In this document: positions 1 through 12,150 of the stretch, piece by piece
Position numbering within the stretch: the stretch's first letter is position 1
How the letters are laid out: every line of letters begins with the position of its first letter
Assembly (NCBI GenBank): GCA_947095535.1
Contig: OX352774.1
Span: forward strand, 236,493,825-236,557,824
Source: Poecilobothrus nobilitatus
Taxonomy: Eukaryota > Arthropoda > Insecta > Diptera > Dolichopodidae
Reading direction: 5' to 3'
DNA: 64,000 nt
Program-made: the position numbers and the translations under genes
Notes under the pieces: model-generated
What the model saw: only the letters and a program-made list of their open reading frames with translations
Told to the model about the DNA's origin: nothing
Databases searched by the model: none

Positions 1-734
1 TTTTTTCAATTTGAGCTCAAAAAATTTTCGATATTTCCGGTTAAAAATGTAAAAACTAAAATGGTCCTCATAACTAGAATCTTTATTTGAGTCTAGACTA
101 TTAATTATAGATTCCGATGATTTCTTCCGTTTGTTAAAATGTCGTTAAATGTTGCGGTAAAAATGGCAAACGCGTTGAAAACGAACATTCATTTTTTAAC
201 AAATATTTTATTTATCAAATACAACTTTATATTTTTTACTTACTTTTTTTTCTAATTTTTTTTTAACATAAATTCTAATTGTAACTCTAAACAATTATAA
301 AATTAGGCTCTACGAAGTAGCGTCTAATGAAATAACATCTAAAATTTTTCGGGTTTTTTAGATTTTATTTTCAAATACAAAGATATCTAAAAAATATTTT
401 GTGAAATAACATCTAAATATAAATGAAAAAGCGGTGTAATATTGAAATGAAATTTAATTGAAAAATGAAAAAAAACAACAAAATAAAAATTTAAGATCTA
501 ACTACAAGATCTCAAAAAAAAAAAATTAAATAATTACCAAAATAAAAAAAATTAATTTTTTTTTGCAAACTCATAAAACCAATATATAGATGAAATATAT
601 AGTGCAGTGTTAAAACTTTCAATGGGAGTCGCGTACAGTCCCAATGAAATAAGCGTATAACCCTAATTTTGTAACAAACTATATAAAATCCCTTCAAATT
701 ACCTTTTTAAATATATAATTGAATAACAAACAAC
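1..734. other. A/T-rich stretch, no gene seen
   Basis: Very A/T-rich sequence with short poly(A) and poly(T) runs. Reading frames are short, composed of A/T-biased codons, and show no recognisable domain. I see no structured repeat in it. Confidence 0.6.
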
Positions 735-735
735 T

Positions 736-835
736 TAAAATAGTAGGGGTTGCCCCAAAAGCTCTGTTCATCATATTATTGAAACCCTGATTTCGTTATA
801 CCAACTATAAAATTTATCTCTATTTATTTAATTCT
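736..835 (+). repeat. Single copy of the GC-richer repeat found at 18.6-19.06 kb
   Basis: A short G/C-richer patch (TAGTAGGGGTTGCCCC) is followed by a stretch containing CCCTGATTT, then a TATAAAAT-like block and CTATTTATTT. The same order of blocks occurs at 18619-18716, and the G-rich head recurs at 18741 and 19018. It directly precedes the dispersed repeat at 872. The alignment is by eye, so the ends are approximate. Confidence 0.5.
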
Positions 836-871
836 ATTTAATTATTTTTAATGCTTTACTACTTAATATTT

Positions 872-1090
872 TTTTCCTAAAGGAGGTACAAATCTTCGAA
901 GCACACTAAAAGTACCAAAAAATATGTCTTTGATAGTGTCAGATTCTTGATTAACCCCACCTCCTCTTTTAACCAATATAATGGAATGAAACCTAAACCG
1001 AACTACTAATGCAGCACATAATGGCTAGCAAGTAGGGTCAGCAATGGAAATGACAGAGATGTGGAAACTTTAAATTGGGGAGTGCGAAAT
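872..1090 (+). repeat. Dispersed repeat, copy 1 of 2 (other copy at the right window edge)
   Basis: Shares an ordered series of blocks with 63806-64000: TTTTTCC-AAAGG near the start, TAGTGTCAGATTCTT, GATTAA followed by CCACCT, CTCTTTTA-CCA-TATAA, TGAAAC and CTAATGCA, ending with a GAAACTTTAAATT-like block. It is an interspersed element of unknown class. No open reading frame, A/B box or inverted termini were seen. Confidence 0.7.
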
Positions 1091-3190
1091 TCTTAGTATG
1101 TATGTAAAAAAATTAAGTAGTCTTAGAGTTAGTTGTAAAAGGTGGCAGCTCTCAGTAGTTTTCATGTCGAAAAAATATTAATTACTTTATTATTACAAAA
1201 AAAAAAAAACTTTAACGTATTATTTAAAGAAAAAATTGATGTTTTTTAGTAGGTAACTTTGAATGGTTTTCAATCCAGTAATTCCTTTACAAATTTCTAT
1301 GTGATTGAACTTTAAATTAAAATTGAACAGCAATATTTTCTTATGATTCTCACCAATCAGTTAACAATAAATGAATTTGAATAATTTCATTGAAATTTAA
1401 ATTAATTGACATTTTATAATGTATAATGTCTATTTTTACTGGTAAACATTAAAATTATTTTTTGTAAATCTAAAATGGAGATTTTTGCTCTATATAAGAT
1501 ATTAGAAAAAAAAAATTCATAATATATGAAATTCATGGAGTATTGCCTAAAAATTTTTAATTTATTATGTATTTTGAATTTGAGATATAATAGCACGTTG
1601 GTTAACAGAAACAATATTCCTTGCAAAACTAATGAACTCGCCTTTGACTGATCAACATTTTATTATATTCTGTGTAAAAATTTAATCTAAGTTACTGCAA
1701 ACAAAGACTCCATCAAAAAATTTTTAATTAAAGTCAAACAAAATAATTAATAATGATTTTGTCCAGAAAAATAAACAAAGTAAAAAAAAATAAATTGAAT
1801 TTCAAAAGATTGGATATATTCAAAGAATTTGTAGATTATTGTTGTACACAAAAACACATTTTAATAATAGATTGGCAATACGCAACTTGATAATATTGTG
1901 TTAATTGATCTTGGTTTCAAATAAAAAATTTTCAAAGTTTCTACATACAGGTAACAGCATCCAGTTCCAAAACCAAACTAAAAAAAACACAAAACAAAAT
2001 AACTACCAATTACAATATTTTGAAATTATTGATCCTTTTTGTGCAAAATTTTTGTTTTACTTCTGGCCATTGACCAGTCAAAGAAAAATAAAAATTAATA
2101 TTTTTTCCCCTTCAATTGATATTAAATGGCGCAATAAAATGTGTTTTTTTGCGTCGAGGTTTTTATTAGTTTTATTTTTTCGTATTAAATTCAGAAAATT
2201 TTATTCAAAAATTTTTCTCTTAATATAATTTATGACCGAAGGAAGTTAATGTATGCAGAAAAAACAATTGTAATTTTCTTTTATAAAAGTAATGTAGAAA
2301 AAAAAAAGAAAGAGTAATAAAAAAAAATAAAATTTGACCAAATGTTATCAAATAGTTAAAATCTATTTTTCCCTTTTCTCTATTATTCTATATCTATCTC
2401 ATTCTTATTTTTCTTTTTTTTTTAAGTTATTTGTTTGTTTTATTAATATGATTTTTAAAATGGACAAAGATAAAATAATTTAAATTAATAAATAAATAAA
2501 GTAATAATCAATTTTTTTAAAAAGATGTCAGTCCTTTATGATATCATAATGATATACCCTGTATTTTATTCTTTATCATTTATTTTTTTGTTAATATTAA
2601 AATGTAAATATCAATTTATCGTATTCCAGGACTGTTTGAAAGAGATTATCTATAAGGTGCCTATATTTAAACTGTTTTGAAATTTTCTACAAATGGAAAC
2701 CAATTTCAAATTTTAGTTTTCTAAATTAAACTTTTGACATATTCGACTTTTCCTTTTAACATTTTCCAGCATATACCAGCAGTTCTTTTTGATATAAGAG
2801 ATATTTAATTAATTTTTAAGCATCGGATTTTTAAGTCAATTGTAGTAGATTAAATATATTGTAAAATATATAAAACTTTATTATAAGTTTAACACAATTA
2901 GTTCATATTTTTAAGGATTTTCTTGTCTTATGCTGTGTATTTCATCTTGTCGTCCGAGTAGAAGCTGAAGATATTTTGAGATTTGACTGTGGTTGCAGCG
3001 CTAAACTTTTATTAATCCTGGGCGAAGAAATAGTATTTGAAAGATCATAAAATTTATAGTAATCTAATATAGAAACGGAAAATAATAGAATTTTACCTTT
3101 ACTTGCAAATAATAGAAACAAGAATTTAGGTTACTGACGACCCTTCTTTTTTTATGAATGAAACAAAAAAGAGAACAGAGATATATTCAA
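1091..3190. other. A/T-rich stretch, no gene seen
   Basis: Contains only short frames that avoid stops by chance, for example on the plus strand at 1905-2228, rich in Lys, Asn, Phe and Ile, without recognisable domains. Small G/C-richer spots occur near 2945-3015, but no motif was recognised. Confidence 0.5.
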
Positions 3191-3196
3191 AGGGAG

Positions 3197-3236
3197 ATAC
3201 ATCTACTAGCTATCTATGGATAGCTAGTAGATGTAT
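3197..3236. repeat. Perfect 18-bp inverted repeat with 4-nt loop
   Basis: The left arm at 3197-3214 is exactly complementary to the right arm at 3219-3236, separated by TATG. The arms read ATACATCTACTAGCTATC and its reverse complement. The loop is too short for a normal microRNA precursor and the stem stops abruptly on both sides. It is probably a slippage-made palindrome or a small fold-back insertion. Confidence 0.85.
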
Positions 3237-3239
3237 TTT

Positions 3240-6200
3240 TTTGCATTGCAGACAATTTTTTTGCATTTCGTTAGTAGCACCAAATATCATTTATTTAGAC
3301 AGTGACATCCAACTAAACGATTGTGAGTCATACATTAACAAGACATATGGACAAATATTACGCAGTAAATTCACTGTTTTAAAACAATATTTTAAAAAAA
3401 TTTCCATTGTTTCTACCGCAATCGGCACACTGATTATATTTGTTATATGACTTATAATATTGACCTGATTAAACTTTACATAATATACAAGAAAAAAACT
3501 GATTAACTTAAATTTTACAGTTTTTGGCAATTTAAAAGAAGAATTTAAATAGAGAGATGATATCTTCATTTCATAAATTGTTCCTATATTACTGAGTTGA
3601 TCCGAATCCATTTTTATTCTCAATAAAAGAATCAAGCTTTACTAAGTAATATTCATCCTTTTTTAATAAGTGTTAGTGAAATATTTTGTTATGGTTGAAA
3701 GTTCTCCCATTCTATATAGCATAATTTAAGTACAGAACATTTTATTATAATGTTTATTATCCATGTTATTATAAAAGTTTACAAACATTTTATTTACAGG
3801 CGGTACACCTTATTTTTTAATTCCTATTAATAGGCTGCTACTAAAATAAGATTAAGGTCTTCCAATAGATTAATGTCGATAATTGTGAACATATCCAAAG
3901 TCGATAATTGTCAAACATAATATTTCCAATTAAAAACACTATAGTCCTTTTAATCTTTTAGCAACTGATCTTGCGCTTAAACTACTAACTTTTATTTATA
4001 TAATTTCAATTGCAATTATTTTACTTAAGTTTTGTTTTAATTTGTTGTTTTAACTTTTTTTTTTTTACTATCTTTTTGGTCTCTGTCCAATAAAATGACT
4101 GCACTTTTTGTTTTAATAAAAAAAAAAAATTAACCGACGTGCACGAAATCTACTGCTTTACTCTCAAACTTAATTCACATATACGTACATACCGTTTAAA
4201 CTTATATTTTTAATAAACATACATATATTATTATATATAGTCCACATATACTCATATATTGCATACTTTGCACAGAAAAAAAAAAACAAAATAGTTAGGT
4301 TTAGACCTTTTCAAAAATGTACTAATAGTTAGTAATAATAAAGCGCAGATGCAATTTCTTTAATGCGAAAATATCAAAAAAAAAAAAAAAAAACAAAAAC
4401 CAAATTGTATAAACTAATAAACAAAATACAAAATGGCTTCGAAAGTCGCATTTTGTCGTAGATCTTCGTAGATGATTTCATTTTCATGATTTTAATTTGT
4501 AATATGTTTAGTTTTTAATTTTTTTCTTTTGTTTTTTTTTTTTTTATTTTTGTAATGTACCTACTTATATACTTTTTTCTAGTCCTTATAAATATACCTG
4601 TATTTTAACCTAAGATATAAAAATAAATTTTAAAAGAAACCAAAAGAAAAAAAATTGGTATAAAAATGCCAATTGAACTCACGATTTTGCATTATATTTA
4701 ACATAATCATGGGTGTATCAAATTCAATTACTTTTCAAAAAAAAAAAAAAAAAAAATTTGTGAGTTTTCTTTTTTTTTGTTTTTCTTGTGGTTTTGTTAT
4801 ATCCACCAAAAACGAATTGGTAACATGTGTAATAAATTTTATTTTTGTTATTGTTTTTGTTATTATTATTATTGTTACTATTCGATTTAATTGTTTTTGT
4901 TTTTTTTTTTTTTTTTTTGGTTCACTTTACTGTACAATTATTTTAAGTTACTATTCATATATAAATTCGTATTTATATATAGATACAATTACTATTAGAA
5001 AATATGTAAAGCTTAAGATACAAATATAATCTGTTTTTAAGATGAACCCCCCCTCCTTAATTTTTATTTTTGTTTTTTTTTCTAAAATTTATTATTATTA
5101 TAAGAATGGTTACTAATGTACTAATGTATACCAAAAGATCTCTTTATTGAGATCTACATATAGGATTCAGATATTTTGTTTTTGTTTGTTTTTGTAGAAA
5201 TGCGGAACAAAAAAAAAAAAAAATATAGAAAAACCCGAAAATTGTAACAGATAACTTTTGATAGTCTCTAATATTTACTTGTTTCTTGTTTTTTTTTTTA
5301 CTATTTTTAATCTAAATCAATTAGACTCCATTTTGTTTTTGTATATCATGAAATTGTAAAACAATCAAATAAATGGAGGAAATCATTGTCTTTCTGTTGT
5401 TCCAATTGTTTTGTTGTTTTGTTTTTTTTTTTTTTTTACATTTTGTACCCACCTAATTTAGAAAGTTAAATGTCGTTTTTGGTTTTTTTTTTTGTTTTTG
5501 TTTTAAATTTACAATTTAATTAATTACAGGTAATAATTGAAGAGTTTTTTTTTTTTTTGTTTTAATTGGAGTTCGTGGCTTGTAAGACATTGAAATAAAC
5601 AACTTATGTTATAGAATTGAGAGCTTAAAGGTTTAATACTAAAATGTTATTGATTGTCTAATAAAAACTACATAGTAATTATTTATAATTAATGATTTGG
5701 AACTTTTAATAATGTTGGTGCTTTAATGAACCATATAATATTTATCTTTAAGTTAATGACTTTAACTGTGTAATTGCATTAAATATAGGTAACAGAAATT
5801 TAATGATATGTTTAATTGATGAAAACACCATGTTTATTAATCTTCAGGAATATCTTGAATTTTAAGCTACAGTTTACGAATTTGATTTAATATTCTTCTG
5901 ATTATAACTTGAAATACAGTTGAATAGCTCACACGCAATTCATTCGTTCTATTTCAATGTTATCTGTAATGGTATGTGAAGGTTCTGTATTATCATATCC
6001 AACCATGGCTGAAGTGGTTAAGACATAGACCTTATGTCTTAGTGAAATGAATGATTTCAAAAAATGAAGCTACTTCAAATATTGAATAATAAAGGACTTA
6101 GTTGGATGCTTTATAATATGCTCCTTATAATAGGAGTGGCAAAAAGAAATTAAAAAAATAAACATATTGAATTAGAAGGACGAAAACAAATCATTTGTTA

Positions 6201-6620
6201 AGGGGTTGTAATTTAAGGTTCCATATAGCATGACGATTTATTCTCTATTTATATTTGCTACTAGTTTGACGTAGTGGAACGGCACAAAATTTTAATTAGT
6301 ATATAGCTCCAAAAATCAAATAAATATAATCGGGTGACCTATAATAATGTCTGCTTTTAAATTGCTTTAGGTAATAGGAAATCTTAGATTATATTATAAG
6401 AGGACAGTCTGGCAGTTATCTTCGGCATATAAAATATGTAATTATAATAAGTTTCAGTCTTTACTTTTTTATATTCTCTATAAAGATAAGACTAGAGAAA
6501 ACAGATGAATAAAATCAGTTGGTACCAAGTGAATAAAACCAGTACGGTACCCGGTACTGTACAATTAGTTTAGGAAAACTTTAAAAATAAGTCTTCAGAA
6601 AAGAAGTGTTGTTTCAGAAA
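3240..6620. other. Homopolymer-rich non-coding block
   Basis: Dense poly(T) and poly(A) tracts of 9-18 nt, especially at 4050-5560, many ending in G after T runs. No coding signal was seen; the reading frame over 4673-5029 is mostly Phe and Ile encoded by T tracts. A tRNA-like word at about 6003 is listed separately. Confidence 0.55.
6000..6045 (+). repeat. Possible tRNA/SINE relic (A-box-like word only)
   Basis: TGGCTGAAGTGGTTAAG at about 6006-6022 resembles the D-arm/A-box of tRNA-Ser-like genes. No B box or cloverleaf follows, so at most this is a decayed tRNA-derived fragment. Confidence 0.25.
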
Positions 6621-7013
6621 AATATGATGTAATATTTATTTATTTTTTATTTTTATTCAATTCATTTATTCATATTTATAATACTATATTACAAACTCAA
6701 AATATGTTTTCAATATAACTAAATTAAATTTAATTAAATTTAATTAAATGTAAAAAGTATTCAAAATAACTTATTAAAATAAAAGAAAGAGAACAATAAA
6801 TGCTACCAAATAATTCATATGAGAAAAACTTAAAATAAAATAGATATGAATAAAGAAACCCTATTATATTGCTAAAAAGCAAGTATTCATAGTTTAAAAT
6901 TAGAATCCATTTAATAAAATTATGTATGTATGGGGTTACAAAAAATAAAAAATTAAATAAAAAAAAAATTCGTCGATAACAAAAATAACAATTTTAAAGA
7001 TTTATGTAAAATT

Positions 7014-7385
7014 TCAAACTAATGTATTTAAAAGCTCATCAGAATTTGCAGAATTAATATTTAAAAGCCACTCTTTAGTCAGTTTTAGAAATTTTGATAG
7101 TGAGTTTGAATTTTTTATATTAGAAGGTAATTTATTAAAGAGTTTAGGTGCTGTGATTATAAAGAATTGACAGTAATGATGTCTATTAAAAAGAGGAACA
7201 GAGACCAGACTTCTATTATTGATTCTCAGATTATATCTATACGAACGCCTTAAGACCATATTTCCCGATCGCATATAAAAGATTTTTAGAGTTTTGTAAA
7301 AACGAGGAAGAATACAGTTGACTTTGTCAACTCTTAGATACCCGTACGAACCGTTAGTATGTTCACAGCCTGTCACTCTGCTCAC
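7014..7385 (-). pseudogene. C-terminal tail of the LINE reverse transcriptase ORF
   Basis: A 123-codon minus-strand frame ends with the hallmark tail of CR1/Jockey-type ORF2 proteins: NLRINNR, then APKLFNKLPSNIKNSNSLSKF, comparable to the usual 'A..LWN.LP..I....S...FK'. It has a natural stop at its 3' end, followed by an A/T-rich 3' region. It lies in the expected position and orientation after the RT domain at 10317-8841, separated from it by about 1.4 kb of other repeats. The first 40 or so residues are less certain. Confidence 0.8.
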
Positions 7386-7989
7386 AATATTATTTTTTTA
7401 ATATTTTAGTATTTTAAAATAATTTGGGTGAATTTTATAATTTCTAGAATTATGGGTTGTACATATATTCAAACTATATGTTTATACATTCTTTAAAAGC
7501 AGATTTTAACCTTCCACATAACGATTATCAATCCAAAACTTTTTCAAATATTCTATAGTACCATTTAATACTAAGCGGTAAATGTATATTAAATTTACTT
7601 AGTACAAAATAGTAAATATAATTTTAAACACTGACAGAATAATTTCTTATAAGTACAATAAAATACATATATGTATGTAAATACGGCGCTATATAATATA
7701 CATCTATATTCTTATCATTCATTCACTAGTGACATATACGATATGCAAATAAACATGATACTATATAAGTATGTATATATATATCAATATCATCTAAATA
7801 AAAATTCTTCAAGCAACCGTTATGTTGTTTATTTAATTACATTTTTTTGTACTACGCATTATATCCTCAACAATTTCAAATTATCGAGTAAAACAAAATG
7901 CAAAAAATTAGTTAAAGAAATTTGTTAGAAAATTTGAAAAAATCAAGTAACACTTTCGTCAATTATAAAGTAGCCCTATATTATTAAAA
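7386..7989. other. Unassigned A/T-rich DNA inside the interrupted LINE
   Basis: Lies between the LINE C-terminal tail and the repeat starting at about 7990. No motif of the LINE or of the other repeats was recognised. It may be decayed LINE sequence or part of the insertion. Confidence 0.4.
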
Positions 7990-8590
7990 ATGTTGTTAAC
8001 AGAAATAAGAGTATAATGTTGGAGCTTTAATTTTTGTGTATTACTTCAAAAAAATTTTAACAGGTGTTCAAGTTACAGGTGTTTAAAAATAGGAAATTTT
8101 CAGTTTTTGACCCCTTACAGCTCCTAAACGGGGAGTGATACAAAAAAAATTTCTGAAATGACTCATACTAATTTTCAAAGATCTAACTTCTGTCAAAATT
8201 TCAAGTTTCCAACTTTAACCGTTTAGAAGATAGAAGGGTTAAAGGATTTTGCAAAATTTGAGTTTCGCATAACGGTAAATTAAGACACCGTATGCCACAA
8301 ATATATATTTATTGTATATATACTTTTAAAGCTAATGAAAGTAGTAATCGTTTGGCGTTTTCAAAATGAAGATATACCTTATACAACTTGTGCTATAACA
8401 ATTTAAATATAGAGCTTTTTTGAACCTTTGGGGAGCTGTAGCTCCGTAACGGGTGGGGCTACAAAAAAAAGTTATTAAAAATAAAATTAATATTTTTGTG
8501 AGATCTATCAGCATTTAAAATTTCATAGCTCTATTTCAAAATGTCGGGATCTAAAAGTTAGGTGTTCGAGAGCTACCTTAAGGCTTGGTC
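7990..8590 (+). repeat. Old single-unit copy of the 477-bp-unit/(GACG)n repeat family
   Basis: Follows the same block order as the elements at 34.2 and 56.6 kb: a GTTAACA start, GCTTTAATTTTTGTGT, AAGTTACAGGTGT-TAAAAATAG, a GGGG-plus-GTGATAC block, CATAACGGTAAATT, then TGTAGCTCCGTAACGGG-GGGGCTAC. The copy is diverged and carries only one unit. It interrupts the LINE and abuts the TATACCC-type repeat to its right. Confidence 0.75.
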
Positions 8591-8840
8591 CAAACTCAAC
8601 CAAAAAAAATAGGGAACCTACAAATTACTCCAAGAATATTTTGTGTAAATTTCAAGATTCTAGCTTTCTTAGTTTTTGAGTTAGCGTGCTGACGGACGGA
8701 CGGACGGACATGGCTCAAAAGTCTTAGAATTTTTTCTGATCCGATCCATACCTTTGAAGGTATATCTAGCTCGCTTATTTCGAGGTGTTACAAACGGAGG
8801 AGTAATTTTATTATACCCGATCCTATCGTACGGGTATAAA
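8590..8840 (-). repeat. TATACCC-type dispersed repeat with GACG tract and inverted-repeat end
   Basis: On the minus strand it begins TTTATACCCG at 8840. TTATACCCG (8811-8819) and CGGGTATAA (8831-8839) form a 9-bp inverted repeat. Then come TCCGTTTGTAACACCTCGAA, a GTCCGTCC tract (8709-8691) and AACTCAAAAACTAAG-AAAGCTAGAATCTTGAAATTT. From general knowledge, this order resembles a very common class of dispersed repeats in fly genomes. A second, plus-strand member starts at about 48586. The LINE reading frame breaks off exactly where this repeat starts, so it probably inserted into the LINE, or the two were joined by rearrangement. Confidence 0.75.
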
Positions 8841-10317
8841 AAGAGGTTTCTAATTGGCAGTATTTTTAGTAGCATTTTGAATAGTTCAAAAGAGGGTGAC
8901 ATTCTGCTGCTTTTGCAGATTATTGTGATAGCTCTTTTTTGAGCAATCAGTAGAGGCCTTATTTTGTTACAGTAGGCACCACCGCAGCATATAATTCCAT
9001 ACTGAAACTTAGCATGAAAAAGAGCATAATAAACCATGGATGCTAGATTTAAAGAGCCATATATTCGAATGTGATATAGTTGCCTAATAACATTATTAAG
9101 GTACAGTTTCAAGTAGTCAATATGACGGCTCCAATTAAGTCTAGAATCAATAAACAATCCAAGATATTTGAAATTTGGAACACAATCAATTTTAAAGCAA
9201 TCACTACAACAATGGTTAACAGGGTTGTCAATAAATGAAACAATTTGTAATGGTAATTTATTGCAAGTAGGCCCATGATAGTACAAGTTATAATCAATAA
9301 CTAATGAAGAACTAATGCTAAAAGTCATGTATTTAGTTTTATTGCTAATTGATAAGTTATGTTTAAAGAACCATCGCCTCAATAAATCCAAATTATAATT
9401 CATATCTACTACTACTTCAAAGTGATTAATACTACTGTAAGTGAAAACAATATCGTCGGTAAAAGCCGTAGGTTTGCCTTTAAAAGGTTGAACATAAAGT
9501 GAATTTATAAAAATAATAAACAAAATAGGACCTAAAACAGAGCCTTACGGCACACCATGATTCACAGACAACAAATTACTATGCACATTTTTAATTTTTA
9601 CAGATTGAGATCTGCCGGTGAGATAGGACGAAATCAGTTATATATAGAATTTCTATAACCAGCACTATGTAATTTTGCAAGAAGAATTTCGTGATCAACT
9701 AGATCGAATGCCTTCGTAATATCAATAAATAAAGCTGATAAAGTTTTCGAGTTGTTCAGAGAATAATAAAGTTCATCAAAAAACTTTAATAAGGCACCTT
9801 CTGTTGATTTACCACTGAGAAAGCCAAATTGATTTATACTGAAAAAAATTATTCCTATTTAAAAACTTTAAAATTCTGCTTTTAATCGCTTTCTCAAAGA
9901 TTTTGGAAAACGTAGATAGTAAAGATATTGGACGATAGTTATTCATATCCGATTTTCTGCCTTTTTTGTGCAGAGGTATAACTACAGCTAATTTTAAATC
10001 ATTTGGAAAAATGCTAGATATTACACTTTTATTAAAAATAAAAGCCAGCTCATCAACAATAAACCAAGAAATCTTTTTAACCAGATTATTAGAAACATTG
10101 AACATGAGCCAAATGAACATAAGTTAGAATTTTTAAGAGTTTTGATTATAGTTATAAGTTCAGAAGCAGAAATATGATTAAAGAAAAAGCTAGATAAACT
10201 AGGGTATAACTCAGTTATTGTAACATATTCTGCTCTAATAAAAGAATTAGTTAACTTAAACTTAGATGGAATATTCACAAAAAATTCATTGAAATGACTT
10301 TGCAACAGTTTTATCAT
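8841..10317 (-). pseudogene. Reverse transcriptase domain of a LINE, broken
   Basis: Minus-strand translation shows the series typical of LINE reverse transcriptases. A region ending in SELITIIKTLKNS (about 10200-10140) comes first, then PLHKKG and NYRPISLLSTFSKIFEK (about 9985-9895), then QFGFLSGKST (about 9835-9805). FIDITKAFDLVDH follows (about 9735-9690, the first catalytic Asp), then GVP-stop-GSVLGP (9555-9530), FTDD at 9463-9452 (the catalytic Asp pair; the usual FADD has become FTDD), and FKYLGLFIDSRLNW in the thumb. Frame changes occur near 10120 and at an A run near 9845. The Gln codon of the PQG motif is a stop (TAA, 9547-9545). The coding sequence ends abruptly at 8841, where a different repeat begins. 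The enzyme would have copied element RNA into DNA; this copy cannot. Confidence 0.88.
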
Positions 10318-10320
10318 CCA

Positions 10321-11450
10321 AAATTAAATAGAAAAAATAATACAAAAATAAGCAAGAATAAATTGGAAAAGTGATGTTCCAGAAAAAGTTAACCTAAAAC
10401 TAATATTCAGGACAAGCGGAAGACTGAAAACCTTTTTTGGAGTCCATAATCAGTAGAGTTTGAGAAATACAATAATATGATCTTAATGAAATTAACTTTA
10501 TATTTTTCAAATTGTCAAAATTTATTTGATAAAAGTTTTGTATATATCTGTTATATACAAAAGTTTATACAAAAATTTTAATTTACCACTTAAAATATTC
10601 AAATCCTTTCTAGTAAATTTCTTAATAGAGAACTGAATTACATTCATATAAGAATAAAAAAAAAGGTAACAAAACAAAAGAACGACAAATCCAATGGTTC
10701 ACCTGAGACAAATGTAAAAATATAACATAAATGCATACAATAATAAATAACCAAAATCCTTATTCAGTAGCAAAAATAGGAGCTTATCAGAACCTTTGTT
10801 TTTATTATTTTGGATATGTTTCTGTTTTTCTGACATATTCCAAAAAAAATATGCTATTCGTTTCTAATCCAAAAAGATGAATTTTATAACAACCACCCTT
10901 CAACCCTTGAGTTTTCTAATAAAAAAAAAACAAAGCAGTAAATATGGTCAAAAGTACTATTCAAGCCATTTACAGAACCAATGTTTCATAGGAATTATTC
11001 TACTCTAGTTTGTGTTTAACAATAATACAGAAATTTTCCAAACAAAAAAAAAAAATATTTAAAAAACTATGATATAAGAAAAGGATAATAAAAAATGCAA
11101 CAAATCCTTACATAAAACACTACAAAAACGTAAAAAAGTACTTGATGTTGTCCCTATTTTATAACTGTAACTAATAAAATATCTTTAAAAATGGACACGA
11201 CATTTTGTGAAAAACCAAAAAATTTCAAAAAAACAAAAATATAAAATAGTATTTAAGGTTTTTATTTATTTGCATAAGGAGAATGAAGTAGGAGTAAAGT
11301 CAGGTGTATATAGATGAAATTTCTGATGAAATCTCTAAAACGAAAAAAAATATTTGTAATAAGGAACAGAAACCGGCAAGGAGAATTGAAAACATCCAAT
11401 TTTTAGTAAGTTTTCAAAAATAATTTAAAAATATTACTATTTACTTTAAC
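10321..11450. other. A/T-rich stretch upstream of the LINE fragment, no gene seen
   Basis: No continuation of the LINE ORF was recognisable on the minus strand beyond 10317. Mostly poly(A)-rich sequence without long frames or structured repeats. Confidence 0.45.
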
Positions 11451-12150
11451 TATGTGTGTCCGTTTGTCCGTCTGTCCGTTAATCTATTTACAAAATTTCT
11501 ACACCGTATAAGTTAGAACAAGGATTTTAACCAGGGATAGACCGCTTTAAACAAGTTCTTTTAAAAAAGTCAATGTTGTGGACAACAGTTTTATTTAGCA
11601 CTATCCATTATTAATAGCAACTCTTCAAACTTCTCAAAGTTGTAAACTCAGTATAACTCAGGTTCAGTTTAAAATTGGGGCAAATTATCTAAAAATCTCA
11701 AATGATAGGACATTTCCTTTTATAAAGCAAATTCAAAATTATAAATTTTTTTAAAATTTAGTATGTGTTTAAATTTACCGTTGCGTGAAAACAAAGTTTT
11801 GCAATATTTCGGTTCTTTCATACCTGCGAAACTCTTTTACGTGGAACCTTACAATTTTTAGAGAAAAAAGAAAATTAATCTTAAAAATAATTTAAGAGAA
11901 ATTAACGGTTAAACATTAAAAATTTGGTATTTTTATGTATTTGTAACTTGGACACCTGTATACAATTTTTTCAAAGTAAACCGCCAAAATGAAAGCTTTT
12001 TGCATATGTTAACAACTTTGTGAAATTATGTCAGATTCCTTAAAATTACTAATTTTGGTTCAAGTCACAATGGCATAAACTGTTTTTATTGTCTTTTGAT
12101 AAATGTGAGCCTTTAAAAATCTTTGGTTTTACATACTACCTTATTTTTTT
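11451..12150 (-). repeat. Single-unit copy of the (GACG)n/477-bp-unit family, minus strand
   Basis: In reverse complement it starts with an AAGGTAGTATGTAAAACCAA block (about 12150-12121), matching the element heads at 34201 and 56563. It contains the CACAAAGTT and GGTGT-AAGTTACA blocks and ends with TTATACGGTGTAGAAATTTTG (about 11513-11493) plus a degenerate GACGGACAGACGGAC tract (about 11479-11454). The terminal hairpin seen in the full elements is not recognisable here. Confidence 0.7.

Larger units (their letters stand above)
6630..10320 (-). mobile_element. Decayed CR1/L2/Jockey-like non-LTR retrotransposon, interrupted by other repeats
   Basis: Reading leftwards from 10317, pieces of one reverse transcriptase open reading frame occur in the correct order: the fingers/palm region (10317-8841), then the C-terminal tail (7385-7014), then an A/T-rich 3' region ending in AATAAAT-type sequence at about 6680-6630. 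Between 8840 and about 7400 the element is split by foreign DNA, including a TATACCC-type repeat and a (GACG)-family repeat. The copy is dead: several frame breaks and a stop inside a catalytic motif. The 5' part (endonuclease, ORF1) was not found, consistent with the 5' truncation usual for such elements. The clade is inferred from motif wording only. Confidence 0.85.

Noticed and set aside
3197..3236. microRNA precursor
   Set aside because: Stem of 18 bp with a 4-nt loop is too short for a normal precursor and there is no flanking pairing.
3291..3635. 114-codon minus-strand frame overlapping a plus-strand frame at 3154-3450
   Set aside because: Neither translation shows a domain; in A/T-rich DNA of this size such lengths arise occasionally by chance.
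4673..5029. 118-codon plus-strand frame that looks membrane-protein-like
   Set aside because: The hydrophobic residues come from poly(T) tracts read as Phe; no family motif and no unbiased codons.
8681..8840. Last ~50 residues of the LINE frame (ending CPSVRPSAR) as part of the reverse transcriptase
   Set aside because: They are translated from the TATACCC-type repeat and its GTCC tract, not from the LINE.
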